Assembly: GCA_018894105.1 (NCBI GenBank)
Contig: CM032117.1
Location: forward strand, 35,878,501-35,942,500
Length of the DNA: 64,000 nucleotides
Source of the DNA: Jacaranda mimosifolia
Lineage: Eukaryota; Streptophyta; Magnoliopsida; Lamiales; Bignoniaceae
Direction: 5' to 3'
Notes under the pieces: generated by a model
The model's database searches: none
The model's input: only the letters and a program-made list of their open reading frames with translations
Told to the model about the DNA's origin: nothing
Shown here: positions 44,637 to 54,374 of the stretch, piece after piece
Position numbering within the stretch: position 1 is the stretch's first letter
How the letters are laid out: each line of letters starts with the position of its first letter
Made by a program: the position numbers and the translations under genes

Positions 44637-45500
44637 ATGGCTAAGAATCCACTCAATGTGATTTTGAAAACTAATAAGCTTACTGGGCCTAACTTTCGAG
44701 ATTGGCTTAGAAACCTCAAGATAATTCTTGATTCCGAAAAGAAGACTTATGTGCTTACTCAAAGTCTGCCGGACACCATAGGTGATGATGCCGATGATGA
44801 GGCACGTGAAACGTTCACGAAGTGGGTAGATGATGATCTACAAACACAATACCTTAAGACGGCTTTTATGTCTAATGAGCTCCAAACTCTCATGAGCACA
44901 TGAAATCAACTGATGAGATACATATGCACCTACAAGAGTAGTATGGCGTGCAAGCTAGACATGAATGCTTCTCATTATCTAAGGAACTCTTTCGAACTAG
45001 AATAAATGAAAGCTCAAGTGTCCATGATCTTGGCCTTAAGATGATCGGTCTCATTGAGAAACTTGCTCAATTGGACATGGTTATAGACAACAAGCTCTAT
45101 GTGGATTTGATCCTACAATCACTGCCTAACTCCTTTGACTAATTTGTTATGAACTTCAACATGCCAAAACAAGAAGTAACGATTAACGAATTGATCAACA
45201 TGTTGGCGATCGCCGAGACGACTATGAAGAAAGACAAACCACTAATGCTTGTTTCATCCTCTAAGTCTATGGGCCTTAGGGGTGCTAAAAATGGAGATAA
45301 GAGGAAGAAGAGTTCTTCCTCGAAGGGAAAGCAACCATTGAAACCCTCAAGCGAAATTAAGAAAAAGAAAGAGGCCAAAGCAGATGCAACTTATTTCTAT
45401 TGTGGCGAGAAAGGCCATTGGAAGAGAAATTTCAAGGAGTATCTTGTAACCCTTGGGAAGGGTATGTACTTTTTTGAAGTGCACTTAATGACGAATTCTT
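44637..45500 (+). pseudogene. F gag remnant (best preserved N-terminus)
   Basis: ATG 44637 opens an 88-codon frame (MAKNPLNVILKTNKLTGPNF, then RDWLRNLKIILDSEKKTYVL and a DDLQTQYLKTAFMSNELQ segment), the cleanest gag start of the window. A frameshift near 44900 is followed by 44948-45142 (HECFSLSKELFRTRINESSS, DLILQSLPNSFD), a stop, and 45149-45559 with the basic KRKKSSSSKGKQPLKPSS stretch. In the knuckle YFYCGEKGHWKRNF both outer Cys residues are lost. The start codon is chosen because the same MAKNPLN start recurs in the other copies just after the leader. Confidence 0.9.
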
Positions 45501-46341
45501 CCATGTGGGAACTCATTCCTTGTATTAGATCCATGCTTTTATGTACCAAATCTTGTTAAGAACATCATTTCAATTCCTATATTGGATAATGAAGGATTTG
45601 ATTTTTCTATATCTAATGGGAATTTGAGGGCAATAAAGAATGATTCTTTAGTTTCTCAAAGTAAGTTAAACAATGGATTATACATTTTGGATTTTCAACC
45701 ATCATTAATGCACATTCAACAAAGTAAAAGGAAATTAGATAACCAAGAAGATGTCATATGTGGCATGCTAGACTTGGGCATATTTCCAAGTATATGATGA
45801 ACAAGTTAGAAGCCCTCAAAGCACTAAATATTAGTGGCACATAAGATCTTCCTACTTGTGAATCTTGTTTAAAAGGAAAAATGACCAAGGCTCCTTTTGT
45901 AGGACAATAGGACAATCAAAGCAAACCACAAGGCCTTTGGATTTGATCTATATGGACGTCTGTGGACCACTAAGAAATAGTGAGAGAGGAGACTATTCAT
46001 ACTTCATTACCTTCACCAATGACCATACTCGGTTCGAACATGTGTATCTTATGAAGTACAAGTCCAATGCTTTTGCAAAGTTCAAAGACTATGGGAATAA
46101 AGTAGAAAAGCAATTAGGATTAAGTATTAAAGCTCTTCAATTGAATTAATGAAAGGAATACTTGAGTATCGAATTCTTGGATGATCTAAAAGAGAATGGG
46201 ATTCTCTCTCAATGGACTCCATTCGCATACCCCAACAAAATGGAGTACCCGAGAGGAGAAATCATGTCTTGTTGGACATGGTACGTTCCATATGAGTTTT
46301 ACCGATGTGTCTATATCCTTTTGGGGATATGCCTTAGACAC
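45501..46341 (+). pseudogene. F GAG-pre-integrase and first integrase part; protease core deleted
   Basis: The sequence jumps near 45505 from the start of the protease (SSMW) to its end (ELIPCIRS in a shifted frame, then PIL-DNEGFDFSI), removing roughly 150 bases with the active site. GAG-pre-integrase follows, with CESCLKGKMTKAPFVG-type sequence, then the integrase core with the first Asp (YMDVCGPLRNS), YSYFITFTNDHTRFEHVYLM, and a decayed second-Asp segment that runs into stops (ALQLN). It ends at 46341 where K is inserted. Confidence 0.85.
46337..46341. repeat. Target duplication left of K (GACAC)
   Basis: Partner of GAAAC at 56617-56621, with one mismatch. D reads TTAGAAACG at this place in integrase, so GAAAC is the original state. 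Confidence 0.85.
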
Positions 46342-47957
46342 TGTTGGAATAGTGCCCGGCAAGCCAATTAGATTAGACTTGTAAAAGTTATTTCCTTGTA
46401 AAATAATCTTGATTGAATGATATTCTTTATATTGCCACCTTGATCTTATGCTTTATATTACTTCACTTGAAATTAGACAAGGAAATAGTCTTAGATCACA
46501 CATGATTTTTACTTGTATTTATATCACTTAACTTGCATTTATATTACTTCTCTTAGATCACACATGACTACGGGACTTGGTTCGGTGACCATGGAATAAG
46601 TCTTACACGATCGTGATCTTAAATCTTTCAAGTCATAGGATCTTATGAGACGGGACATCTGAGATCCGGATAGACTTGCACTAATGATGCATAAATCCAA
46701 GAGTTTGATATTGCTTTATTCCATGAGCAATCTATATGAGATACAGGTGTATATTAGTGGGTACTTGTTAGAGAACAAGGAGTTGAAGACCCTTCGAAGA
46801 ATTTTCTAGATAGCTATAGTGGCAAGTCGGTAATAGTTAATTCTTCCGCTTATGCTAGTGCATATTATTAGTCATCTGACCTTAGGATCAATGGTAACCT
46901 CGTGTCCGGTCCTCATGCTTTTACTCTTCCTTGACCACTTAGTGGGTCTTTCAAGTTGAGATTGGGTATGAGTTACTTGGCATAGAGGTTTGGGAGATCC
47001 AAGATGGAATCCGACTCCTCGCTTTTGTGAAGGGCTAGTGCATCTCCTATGTGTTCTATAATGATCGATTCCAAGAAATCCTTATGTAAGGTAGTGTGAC
47101 AATTTGGAAAAGGAGTTTTCCAAAGGTGAGGTCACACAAGGGAATTGAACATTAAGAATAGAGATATAGTATCGAGGCTATTAGGGAGCCAAAAAATATC
47201 TTGCCCTAGTTCTCTTTTGGGAGATAAGAGACGGATCCGTATATGCATGGTATGGTGAAGCTATGATGGTTCTCCAAAATATTTATTTTGGCCAATTAGT
47301 TGGGCTCCATGGGCTTGAGGTTGGACATCGACTATGGAGATTGGGTATTCATCAACTAATGAGATTAATTGAATTGAGTCGACTAGTTTAAAAGGAGTTT
47401 TAAACTAAAATGAATATAAGATATTCAAAAGTACAAAGAGTTGTGAGCCCATGTCCAATGAATGGTAGAACCTATTGCGTCACACACAAAAGCCAAATAG
47501 CTTCCAAAATTGACAGAGTAATTTTCTACGTGTTAGAAAATTCACCTCTTTGGTGACCGATTTTTTAAGGTCCAATCCAATGGTCAATTTTGATTTGATT
47601 AATTTAAGAGTTAAATTAGACCAATAATTAAGGAGTTAATTATTTGGTACCATGTTGACCATCAATTGGACAAGTTGACTTAAAGAGTTAAGTTGACTAA
47701 ATTAAGCTTAAGAGTTAAGCTTGTTTGATTTAAGAGTTAAATCAAAGGTTAATTAATTAAATTAAAGTGTCCAATTTAATTAATGGGAAGAATACATTTT
47801 GGAGAGAAGTTTTAAATAAAGTGTTCATTTAAATTAGCATCTTAATTAATATGGAATTAGATTCCAAATGAAATTAAAATGCACATGAAATTCAAGTAAG
47901 ATTTGAATTTGAATTTTGCCAACTTAGCATGCCACTTGGGCAGTCACCTTGAGGAAG

Positions 47958-48010
47958 GTGTGATGCCAAATAGCATCACATCTTCCACCTTCTATATATA
48001 GATATAGAGA
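47958..48010 (+). promoter_or_regulatory. K 5' LTR promoter: inverted repeat and TATA box
   Basis: GAAGGTGTGATGCC and AGCATCACATCTTCC form an inverted repeat with one mismatch in the outer part. The TATA block TCTATATATAGATATAGAG follows at 47991-48009. Confidence 0.7.
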
Positions 48011-48053
48011 GCATGCAAAATTAAAAATTAATTGTTGAAAATGTGATAATTAG

Positions 48054-48161
48054 ATTCTTGCATTCCCTCAAAAATCTCTCTCCATGCATTACATTATGAG
48101 TTGAAGCATTCTTGCATTCCCTCAAAAATCTCTCTCCATGCATTGCAGCATGAGTTGAAGC
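48054..48161 (+). repeat. 54-bp tandem duplication in the K 5' LTR only
   Basis: ATTCTTGCATTCCCTC... occurs twice, starting at 48054 and 48108, each unit ending GAGTTGAAGC. The K 3' LTR has it once (about 56048-56100), so the change arose after or during insertion. Confidence 0.85.
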
Positions 48162-48634
48162 TTTGCATTTGTTCTTCTTCCCAACCTGAAAATCAGCCTC
48201 ATCTACCTCATTTTCTCCTATCTATCTCCAGCTTCTAGTGAGGGTAAATTGGAAGATTGTTTGGTGTGTGGATCATATCAATAGAGGCAAGGCACTTGAC
48301 TTGCTCGGTTTTGGAGATCCACCAGCAGCAGCTTCCAGTTGGAGATTTTTTATGGAGCAATCCAGATTGATTTTCGACTCAAATTTTTTACAGTAGCTTT
48401 CTCTGTGTGTATATGTGTTCCATATTTAATTTCGTGATTTTTTGAGTAGTGAATCCTGGGCAAACGTTGCCATCTTTCGGCTGTGCCAGTTCCAGACAGT
48501 TTCTAGACTCGTGAGAGATAGTTGATCTTCTCCATGTTTTTGAGCTATAAGAGGTAATTTTACATCCTAATCCAGATCTATAGCATGACTAGATCCTTGG
48601 TAGCTTTATTAGCTTAGTTATTTTCAAGTTTTTT

Positions 48635-50585
48635 TTCATGCTATGGTTTGGATTATTGTTTGATTGATTCATGTGATGAATTGATCAATATCACCAAATA
48701 CTTGATCCAAGCCATGGATTGGAGTGTTAGGATGATGATGCTTGTGGCTCTATTGCTTGATGAATTGAAAGCATGCTTTTATGTGATTTAAGTGTTGATT
48801 CATGTTTTAGTATGTTTCAATTCATAGTGATAAATGTTGAATGTTGATTTAGCATTTATTGATGTTATATTATGATATAGCATGTTGAGGATTGATCAAA
48901 AGAGTTTTGGTCATTTTTGAATCCAATGTGGTTGGAGTTTTGTTGGAGATTTTTGAAGAATACGATTCTAACTTGTGCTTGATTTTTGAAGCTTGATTGA
49001 GCACTTAAATTTCTAGTTTTAAAATGTGTTTTACATCTGGAATTGGTCCACAATATGTGATTTAATGTTTAGAATGAGTTCTAGCATTTTTGGTGCACAA
49101 AAGTTGAGCCAAAAATAGCCTAACTTGCCTTTGACCCAAAACAAGGGCTGCTACCAGCTTTGGTAAACATTGGCAGGGCTGTAACTGAGACTTACTGCTC
49201 AGCCATGTGCTTGCCTCGACCAACAGCGCCCGGTCATGGGTTAGGCGAGTTTTTGTGCAATTTTTGGGCTCCTTTGGTGACTAGAAATAATATTACATCA
49301 TGTGTTATGGATGCATAAGTGTTGTGGAAGTTCTCAATGTAATGTTTGACATTTTTCAAGCTCCTTAAATCTTGTTAAAGTTAATCTCCAATAGTTGCAT
49401 AAGTGTTATGCTTGTTCAATTATTTGTTTATGAGATAAGCATTTAATTGTTAGAATTAATTGTTAATTCTCGATTTATTTATTGTTCATTTAATTGTTCA
49501 ATGAATGATGAATGAATGGGGATGATCATGAACCTTTAATATTGATTTTATATGTTTCAAGTTGTTGAAATGGGTTGTATTAAATTGGGGCTTGCATGCC
49601 TCTTTATTTCCACCTCCACCTTGTAAATGTTATGAGAGTAGAATCACTAGGAGTGAGGATTTCTTTCTCATGTAAAAGTTACACAGAGTGAAGGAGGCCA
49701 TGAAGGCATGGAGACTTTTGAAGACCCATAAACGTATAGGACACTCTCATGTAATAACTGGATTTAATCAACCCACTTCAAATCAACTAGGCGGTGCACC
49801 TATGGCTCTAAATGCACCACTTGGTTAAGCTCATGGTCATCCCACCCTAGGAGCATGTTAGGTGCATTTACATATTTATGGTTTTTTTATCCTATTGATG
49901 TATGGGATGCATGTTTACGATATAGCAAACCTAAATATGAAGATAAAATGATGAGATCTTTGCAAGCAAAAACCCTCCACTTAGAATGTCTAAGTGCTTT
50001 TCAAATCTTAAGTCAAAATGGCTACAAATTAAAAGAGTTTTAATTAATCCAAGCATTCTACCAATAGTATACGCCATGACGATGCTACCGAATTTGTGTG
50101 TTGGCACTCAAAGCGGGGGTCACACTTTGGAGGAAAACTGTGAGCATATACTTTACATATGATGAACCTTCGATTTGAGAACCTCCATTCATTAGCACTT
50201 AAAGCGGGGGATGACATGGAGTCATCTTGAATCAAAGTTCGATTGGTAGGTATGACTTAACACTTAGTAATGTAGATGCACTCCAAGCGGGGTGTCTACA
50301 TGAAAAATGAGGAAAAATGTATTAAGAGTTGCATGAGATGCAATTAGCAAGTGTTCCCTTTAGATTGTTTGCGGATGGTACTCCAAGCAGGGGTCCACTT
50401 ACAAGTCCTTAAGATCTTGATTCTCACTAGGAAATATGATTTCCTGAATTCTTCTAGAGGGTGAAGAATTTGATAAAATAGCGGGAGGAAAACATGCTTG
50501 AAAAACCATAAAACGTGTTTTAATATCAAATTCAATCACATGCTTATTCTCTTTTTCGCCTTTAAGGATTTGTGAAATATCAAGA
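48635..50585 (+). other. K leader (no gene)
   Basis: About 1.95 kb without an open frame shared with other copies. GC-rich island about 49135-49250, small conserved hairpin about 49790-49822 (GGTGCAC and TGCACC), hairpin array 50100-50396. The primer-binding site that should precede it is deleted. Confidence 0.85.
50100..50398 (+). other. Leader hairpin array of K, GAAGCGGGG-type core
   Basis: Sites are i 50103-50121 (GGCACTCAAAGCGGGGGTC), ii 50194-50212 (AGCACTTAAAGCGGGGGAT), iii 50270-50301 and iv 50377-50396 (GGTACTCCAAGCAGGGGTCC). Site iii can form a strong hairpin: outer stem ATGTAGA with TCTACAT, a two-base bulge, then CACTCC with GGGGTG closing an AAGC loop. The four cores agree closely with one another and with D. 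Confidence 0.85.
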
Positions 50586-51360
50586 ATGGTTTAATGTTTC
50601 ACTTAATGTTATTTTTGGAAACCAACAAACCAACCGGGCCAAACTTTCACAATTGACTTAACCTCAAAAATCGTTCTGGATTCCTACAAATGGATAGATG
50701 TCCTATATCAAGGTGCTCCAAATCCCATTGGGATTAAAAGTAGATCAAGAGAAATGTGAAAAGTTCACAAATTGGGTTTAGGACCGTCCTATCCCATACT
50801 CTCATGATGGCATCTACAAACTTTAAAAGTCTCAAAGACACATGAATAGTACCTTGGTTATAGTTTACAAGAGTTGTAAAGCAAACAAGATATGAGAAGT
50901 TCATGGTGTCAAAAGAGATTTTTCAAGCTCGGAAGGATGCGAAGTCATGTGTCATCAACTATGGTCCAAAGATGATTAGGCTTGGGAAGCTTCTTTCTAC
51001 TTGGATGTAGTGATGAACAATGATCTCCATGAGGATTTGATCCTTACATCCCTACCAAGTTTTATTGATCAAAGTGTTGATCTAGAAGGAGACTATCATG
51101 ACAAAGGCAAACCTTTGACACTTGCTTGCTCCTCCAAGTCTATGGGCCCTAGGGGTGCTAGAAAAGGAGGCAAAAGGAAGAAAGTTCTTCCTCTAACGGA
51201 AAACAACAATTAAAGGCATCCAGAGGTGTCAAGAAGATTATAGAAGAAATAGTCGATATTATTTGTTTCTACTTTAGCTAGATAGGCCATTGGAAGCTAT
51301 TATGCAAGGAATACCTTGGAACCTTTTGGAAGGTTATGTACTTTATTGAAGTGCATTTAA
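50586..51360 (+). pseudogene. K gag remnant
   Basis: The start corresponds to ATG at 50586, but the following MAKNPLN codons are mutated (ATGGTTTAATGTTTC). The body is of the gag type shared with O, P and H (GAPNPIGIK segment), with many stops. An open stretch from 51001 has MDVVMNNDLHEDLILTSLPS and the basic GGKRKKVLPLT run. The knuckle region reads CFYFS, stop, IGHWKLLC, so the second Cys is lost and a stop lies inside it. Confidence 0.8.
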
Positions 51361-52759
51361 GGATGAATTCTTCCTTATGGATATATGATATCGTATGTGG
51401 TTCTTATCTTGTAAGTTGTTACAAAGAATAAGAAAAATGAATAAAACTAAGTGATGTGGATATGATCCACCGCCTTGGCTAAGGAGCAAGAGTTGTGACC
51501 AAAGCCGAAGGTGTATAATAAGTTGGACTTAGGCAATTCCATAATTGTATTGAACCCTTGCTATTATGTGCCATATATTGTTGAGGACACTATTTCAAAT
51601 TCTCATTTTTGATAGTGAATGATTTGATCCTTCTATATCAAATGGGAGATTGAAGGTATTAAAGAATGGGTTCTTTAATTGCTTATGGTACACTTAACAA
51701 AGGATTATACATATTGGATTCTCAAACATTACTAATGCACTTTCAACAAAGTAAGGAAATTAGATATCTACGAAGATGCCATTCTTCGGCAAGCAAGACT
51801 TGGTCGTATCTCTAAGAATAGGATGAGCAAGTTAGAGGCTCTCAAAGCGCTAAATGTTAGTGGCATTGAGAATCTTCCTACTTGTGAATCTTGTTTAAAG
51901 GAAAAAATGATCAAAGCTCCTTTTGTAGGACAAACGGAGCGCTCCTTAAGTCTCTTGGATTTGATCCATACGGATGTTTGTGGACCACTAAGAGTTAGTG
52001 GGAAATGAGGCTATTTATACTTCATCACCATCACCGATGATTATAGTCGGTTCAGACACGTGTTTCTTATAAAGAACAAGTCCGAAGCCTTTGAAAAGTT
52101 CAGAGTGTATAGGAGTGAAGTGGAAAAGCAATTGGGGCTAAATATTAAAGCTCTTCGATCTGATCGAGGGGGAGAATACTTGAGCACCGAACTCTTGGAT
52201 TATCTAAAGAAGAATGTGATTCTCTCTCAATGGACTCCACTCGGCACACCCCAATACAATAGAGTAGCTGAGAAAAGAAATTGTAACTTGTTGGACATGG
52301 TACATTCCATGTTGAGCTTCTTTGATGTGCCTATGTCCTTTTTAGATATGCCTTAGTCACGACGGCAAAGTTACTAAGTGTAGTACCTTCAAAGTCGATA
52401 CCCAAAACACCATATGAGATATGGCATGGCAAAGCACCCTCTTACCAATATCTCAAGGTTTGGGGATCTCCCACCTACATGAGACGGATAGTGGGAGATA
52501 AGTTGGATAGTAAATCCACCTTGTGCAAGTTTGTGGGATACCCAAGAGAGTCTATGGGTTATTACTTATATGATCCCTCAGAACAAAAGGTGTTTGATTC
52601 AAGAAATGCCATCTTTTTCAGAAATGGAATTTCTATAAGATAAAAAGAAAAGGCGTTGTTGTTGAACTTGGTGAAGTTCAAGATAATCATCAAATCCCAC
52701 AAGTTGTAAAGACAAATATATATCAAAGAGCTTTGCACAAAACCCCTAAGCAGATCAGA
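51361..52759 (+). pseudogene. K protease and integrase remnant
   Basis: The protease start reads SSLWIYDIVCGSY (DTG lost, Asp kept), with frameshifts after it. The integrase pieces are better: SKLEALKALNVSGIENLPTC (51823 on), HTDVCGPLRVSGK with the first Asp before a stop, then 52060-52356 with FEKFRVYRSEVEKQLGLNIK, LRSDRGGEYLSTELLDYL (second Asp) and VAEKRNCNLLDMV (catalytic Glu). The later WFGEAPS and KVWGSP segments are frameshifted. A stop after GK and the frame changes prevent a whole protein. Confidence 0.85.
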
Positions 52760-53885
52760 CCGTATCAAGAAGCAACCTGAAAGTTTGGATTCCTTCATGA
52801 AATGGGCCAGTCGGATAGTGATCCGAAGACATATGAGGGAGCTATGTTGGACATAGATTTGGGATGTTGGCTTGGAGCCATGAAATCCGAAATGGACTCC
52901 ATGTACTCAAACAAAGTATGGACTTTGGTAGATCTACCAAAGGGAATAGTTCTCATTGGTTGCAAGTGGATCTATAAGCGAAAGCTTGGAGTAGATGGAG
53001 AAGTAGTGACTTTTAAGGCACGGCTAGTGGCAAAGGATTACACTCAAAGACCTAATATCTATTTTGAGGAAACCTTTTCACCGGTCGCAATGCCTAAGTC
53101 CATTCAGATTATACTTGCCATAGCCGCATATTATGACTATGAGATATGGCAAATGGATGTGAAAACCACTTTTCTCAATGGTGACATTGAAGAAGAAATC
53201 TAGATAGAGCAACCACAAGGTTTTACATCTAAGGAGAGTGAGCAAAAGGTTTGCAAACTCCATATATCTATTTATGGACTCAAATAAATGTCCCGAAGTT
53301 GGAACATACATTTTGACAAAATGGACAAATCGTTTGGCTTTGTCAAAAATGTGTATGAACCATGTGTATACAAGAAGGCTAGTGGGAGTAGCGTACAATT
53401 TATTGTGCTTTATGTTGATGATATCCTTCTCATTAGGAATCAGGTAGGAGTGTTAAACTGTACTAAGGTATGGTTATCTACACAATTCTCTATAAAGAAT
53501 TTAGGAGAAGTATCCTACGTATTGGGAATACATATCTATAGAGATAGATCTAGGAGGATGTTGGGGCCATCCCAAATCTCGTACATTGACAAGATACTAA
53601 AGAGGTTTAGCATGAAAGAATCCTAGAAGGGATTTTTTCCCATGGGACATGGCATTCATCTCTCCAAGTTTTTGGCCTCCAAGACTGACAACGGGAGATA
53701 AAGTATGTCCCACATACCTTATGCCTCCACCATTAGGACTATAATGTATGCAGTTCAATGTACAAGAATGGATGTGGCACACTCGTAATCCAATCCCAAT
53801 GAGAGTCACTAGATAGCCGTTAAAGCAATCCTGGAGTACTTGAGAAGGACTAAGGATTTATTTTTGGTATACGGTAATGGAGAAT
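52760..53885 (+). pseudogene. K reverse transcriptase remnant (YVDD kept)
   Basis: A 133-codon open stretch (52802-53203) runs from SDPKTYEGAMLDIDLGCWLG through GCKWIYKRKLGVDGEVVTFK and FEETFSPVAMPKSIQ to YDYEIWQMDVKTTFLNGDIE, ending at a stop where the family has EIYMEQ. After a short shifted segment, 53288-53626 carries FVKNVYEPCVYKKASGSSVQ, YVDDILLIRNQ and LGIHIYRDRSRRMLGPSQIS. The C-terminal part has lost the SVMSRF segment (near 53783). It would have copied element RNA into DNA; two breaks now disable it. Confidence 0.85.
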
Positions 53886-54352
53886 TGAAACTTGAAGGGT
53901 TTTAGGATTCAAGTTTCCAATCTAATGTAGATGACCTCAAATCTACTTCTGGATTTATATTTTACCTTAATAGCGGCACAGTGAGTTGGAAGAGTTCCAA
54001 CAAGATACCACAACCGAGACAACCACTAAGGTGAAATAATTTGTGGTTTTGGAAACCACCAAAGAAGGTGTTTGGATAAAAACTTCATCCAAGAGTTGGA
54101 TATAGTGCCTAGTGTGCATGAGCCCACAATTGTCTTTGGAAGACAATTTCGGACTTGAGCCAAGATCTCATCAGTGATCCAAACACGGTAAATGCATTAT
54201 CATTAGATATATGATGTCAATCGATAGAGGCGACAACTGAGTGGACCATGCTGCCTCATAAGAGAATTTAGCAGAACCACTGTCTAAACCCATAAAAGCA
54301 AAAGGTCTTTGAAGAACATATTGAGAAGATGGGTCTCAAGGCCATGGAAATT
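53886..54352 (+). pseudogene. K RNase H remnant
   Basis: Decayed tail with DDLKSTSGFIFYLNSGTVSW and KVKFVVLETTKEGVW-type sequence, several frame changes, and the KMGLKAMEIGF-type end before the polypurine tract. It shares its ETTKEG divergence with O's RNase H. Confidence 0.75.
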
Positions 54353-54359
54353 GGCTTTA

Positions 54360-54374
54360 GGGAAAGTGGGAGAT
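54360..54374 (+). other. K polypurine tract
   Basis: GGGAAAGTGGGAGAT lies directly before the 3' LTR. Confidence 0.8.

Larger units (their letters stand above)
46342..48634 (+). repeat. K 5' LTR, end deleted
   Basis: Starts TGTTGGAATAGTGCCCGG. Near 48630 the sequence passes from TTTTCAAGTT of the LTR straight to TTTCATGCTATGG of the leader, so about the last 40 LTR bases and the primer-binding site are gone. It also carries a local repeat around 46490-46570 (CTTAGATCACACATGA twice) and a 54-bp tandem duplication at 48054-48161. Confidence 0.9.
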
